From Anarhynchus alexandrinus (Eukaryota; Chordata; Aves; Charadriiformes; Charadriidae): a stretch of 64,000 bases of DNA. The DNA lies in assembly GCA_008711295.1 (NCBI GenBank), contig VUYV01000054.1, positions 2,602,595-2,666,594 on the forward strand, given 5' to 3'. The notes beneath the pieces were generated by a model. The model saw only the letters and a list, made by a program, of their open reading frames with translations, was not told the DNA's origin and did not search any database. A program made the position numbers and the translations under genes. Of this stretch, positions 61,501 through 64,000 are shown one piece after another. Every line of letters begins with the position of its first letter. Within the stretch, counting starts at the first letter, position 1.

Positions 61501-64000
61501 GACATTCTTCCTTTTGCAGCTCCTCCTTTCCACCATCCCACGCCTGTGGTATTTTTACCCAATGCTTTTGCAGTGTTCACAAGTCTTTTCAAAATTTCTC
61601 GCCATGGACTAAACCTCTTCCCCAGCAGGAAGAGCCCAGGTATCACTTCCTACCTGCTGATCCCTCTTTGCTCATCCCATTTTTGTCCAACTCAGTACTC
61701 ACTCACAGGCATCAGTTTTGGGCATTTCCAAGATTTTCTGTCAGTGGAGCATTTTTCTCTTTTCTTCTTTCTTGGATTGCATTTGGCCTGAATCCTACCT
61801 AGCAGCCTACATCCCCCCTTGGCTCCAGTCCTTAGCAAGGACACACATCAGGTCTGCTACCCAGCGCAAGATTTCTATCGCCTCTGTCTTAGGGGGGTCC
61901 TTGGAGTTGCTGGAGCCACCCCAGAGAGGGTATTTGGGTAGCACGTGGGGCACATGGCCCTTCTGCTACCCCCTACCTTGACAGGGCAGACCTCTGAGAA
62001 AGCCCTAGGGAGCAAAACCTGAAGACAAAGGGTCCAGGTCAACGAAGACCCTTGGGTCTGACAGCCAAGGCAAATTTCTCCAGCCCCAATCTCCTTTCTA
62101 GGTCTCAGTGACATGCCAACGAGCCATCGTTTTGAGCTGACTTAATTCGACACTACCCATGCAACCCTCCTGGTGCTGCCTCGGGCAGCCGGCTTGTGCT
62201 GGGGATGCTGTCTCCAGAGCCGGGCATGTTTGGAGATAAGCTTCCTTCAGCGATATTTGGATTTCGATTACATCAGTGTCAAGGCACAGCTTTTTGCCAG
62301 AGCCAAGAGAGCTCCTGTCATGCCAAAAAAAGCAGCCGGGCTGGCCAGGGGTTGCATGCAGCACGTCAGGGAGGGCGCCGGTCCCTCTGCACCCCCAGCG
62401 CAGGGCCATGGTGGAGGGGAAAGCCAGCTGTGGGGTGGCACAGGCTGCAGACCCACCTCTGGCTGCTGTGCCAGAGCATAACTGGGCATAACCAGTTATC
62501 TCTTCTGCAGAGGCTTAGGAAAGGAACTGCAGAAAACCAAGCTGATCTTTGGAAACCCCCTGCATCCATCACTGGGGAATGTGAAGCCGTATATCAGCAT
62601 GCGACTGAGTTTAGCAGTCAATGCTCGATTTTACAGAGGAGGAAAAAAATAATGTGTAACTGCCATGTGGTTACAGTCTAGATGTCCTCTTGATCCACTT
62701 CTAAAAACAAGGGGGCTGAGAATGGCTGATTTACTTCTGCTTTATCACTCACTAGCATTGCCAAAGTGCATTTGCCATCTCTCAGGGATAAACCCCTCCT
62801 CTTGGGCAGATCTCTTCCTCCATTCATCCCCCCCATCCTTTTCCAGGACACCTCTTCTTTTAGCTCTGCCTGAAAAACAGCTCAGCGCACCAAGTGACAT
62901 GATGCTGCGAAAGCATCGCTCTCCAGATGTACTGCCGTCCAACCCCACTCCCGCATGTCCTTCCTTTACCACTGCTGTCGACTGAGAAGCCCCGATGAGG
63001 GCTACGAGTATTTTTCAAAAGCACGGAAACAACTTAAGAGCCTAAATCCCATTGTCCAGTGTGGTTAAAGGCCCCATCAGGAGGTAGACTATTAATCACC
63101 CTAGATGCTTTTGAAGGTTGCAGTAGACGTTCATCTGTATCTTCAACAGACCCACATGCCTTTGAAGTTCATCCTGAGGGACCCCAATGGTGGTGACTGG
63201 GAAGGAGGAAAAATCTCAGAGTCATCCAGGGCTTTTGCCATGGGACAGTTCAAATGAAGAGTCCAGAGAGGTTTCAGAGTGGTTCAAGTTGCTGCTGCTG
63301 CTGCCAATACATTTCCGTCGCATTTGCCCCATCGCTGTGCCTTATCCACCATCTAACATGGACCAGCTGGGAAACTCCCAGTGTGAGGAGCTCAGAAAGG
63401 GGAGAGGGGGCTGGTGGGAAAATGCCCATTTAACTTTTCGCAGGCGAGGGTGGTTCGAACAGTTGTTTCAACTTGAAAAAAAAAATTGACACGCGTTTCC
63501 AAATTGTCCAAATGTTTGGCTTTTACATTTCCTTCAGTGACACATCCCAGGGTTTTTAGTTGAAAAGGTCTTTTCTCTTCAGAATTAGGCTGCTTGTAGG
63601 AAAAAAAAAAAACTATCAAAACAGGAAGCTTGAAATTATCAAAGAAAAATATTTTCATTGACCTAAAAGGATATTACCCTTTGGTTTTTTAGTTCACAAA
63701 ATTTTTCAGGACTGACTCTTCATCCCCATGAGAGATGAGAAATACTGTCAGTACCTCAAAAATGCTGCCAGAAGGAAAAAGTTATTAATTACCAACCTCT
63801 ATTTTTAACCTGCAACCAAAAGTCACTTCTCGTGGGTGACAACCAAATTCTCTTAAGGCTCTGCCATTGGCTTCATTAGGGCTTTTAAACCAGAGATAGG
63901 ATTTTTTTTTTTTTTGGGATGGGGCATGCCCCAGGCACTCTGCAAAGCCTACCCCATTGATTCCCAAAGCAAGCATCACGTATCACATGCTTTTGCTATC

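Larger units (their letters stand above)
54510..64000. other. Intergenic DNA to the right edge, no gene seen
   Basis: No frame here shows a recognisable domain or a consistent exon chain. The stretch includes long T and A runs (56900-56932, 56974-56993, 57178-57190), an ATT repeat, an AG repeat, a short CTG run near 63292-63303 and A/T runs near 59206-59218 and 63903-63915. The rest shows nothing I can name. Confidence 0.5.

Noticed and set aside
62610..62690. Possible MIR remnant (TTTTACAGAGGAGGAAAAAA)
   Set aside because: Too short and without the gaggcac and cttgcccaag words that made the other copies convincing.
1..64000. CRISPR arrays, operons, prokaryotic promoters, rRNA or tRNA genes
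   Set aside because: This is vertebrate nuclear DNA. No regularly spaced repeats, rRNA motifs or tRNA cloverleafs were seen.
48980..64000. Expected upstream neighbour METTL11B (NTMT2)
   Set aside because: Neither strand shows its methyltransferase motifs or exon chain; it may lie beyond the window or be absent here.

Overview
The window is a vertebrate nuclear chromosome segment, almost certainly from a bird or a close sauropsid relative. Two recognisable multi-exon genes are read from the minus strand, with long non-coding DNA around them. The repeat content is sparse and old: CR1 LINE pieces of avian/reptilian type, MIR-like SINE remnants and a degenerate palindromic repeat. The spacer between the genes is short (about 26 kb). 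The PRRX1 N-terminus reads like the avian version as I remember it (MASSYAHAMERQ start).

Layout in transcription order (right to left). GORAB, a Golgi coiled-coil RAB6-interacting protein, runs from a CpG-island promoter near 48.6 kb to a poly(A) signal near 38.35 kb. Four coding exons join in frame with canonical GT/AG sites. The first coding exon, which carries the start codon, is not present and probably fell into the single N at 48571. After a spacer of about 26 kb comes the first coding exon of PRRX1 (12334-12574), a paired-related homeobox transcription factor. It sits in a CpG island of about 2.7 kb that contains a 77-base assembly gap (12084-12160). Everything left of 12333 is PRRX1 intron 1; the homeodomain exons lie outside the window. 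The same tandem order and orientation (GORAB then PRRX1) is found on human chromosome 1q24.

The rest (12.6-38.3 kb and 48.9-64 kb) has no gene I can support. The open frames there are short, lack homology I recognise and have no consistent splice structure. These stretches hold old repeats, simple-sequence tracts and AT-rich, repeat-poor blocks that, given the neighbouring developmental homeobox gene, are reasonable candidates for PRRX1 enhancers. That is inference only, because conservation cannot be measured here.

The two genes do not act in one pathway: PRRX1 is a mesenchymal transcription factor and GORAB a COPI/Golgi trafficking factor. I found no evidence of a novel biological system. 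The most unusual local structures are a 21-bp perfect hairpin with a 4-base loop in the PRRX1 CpG island, a homopurine tract of about 280 bases upstream of PRRX1, and the apparent loss of GORAB exon 1 at a one-base ambiguity.
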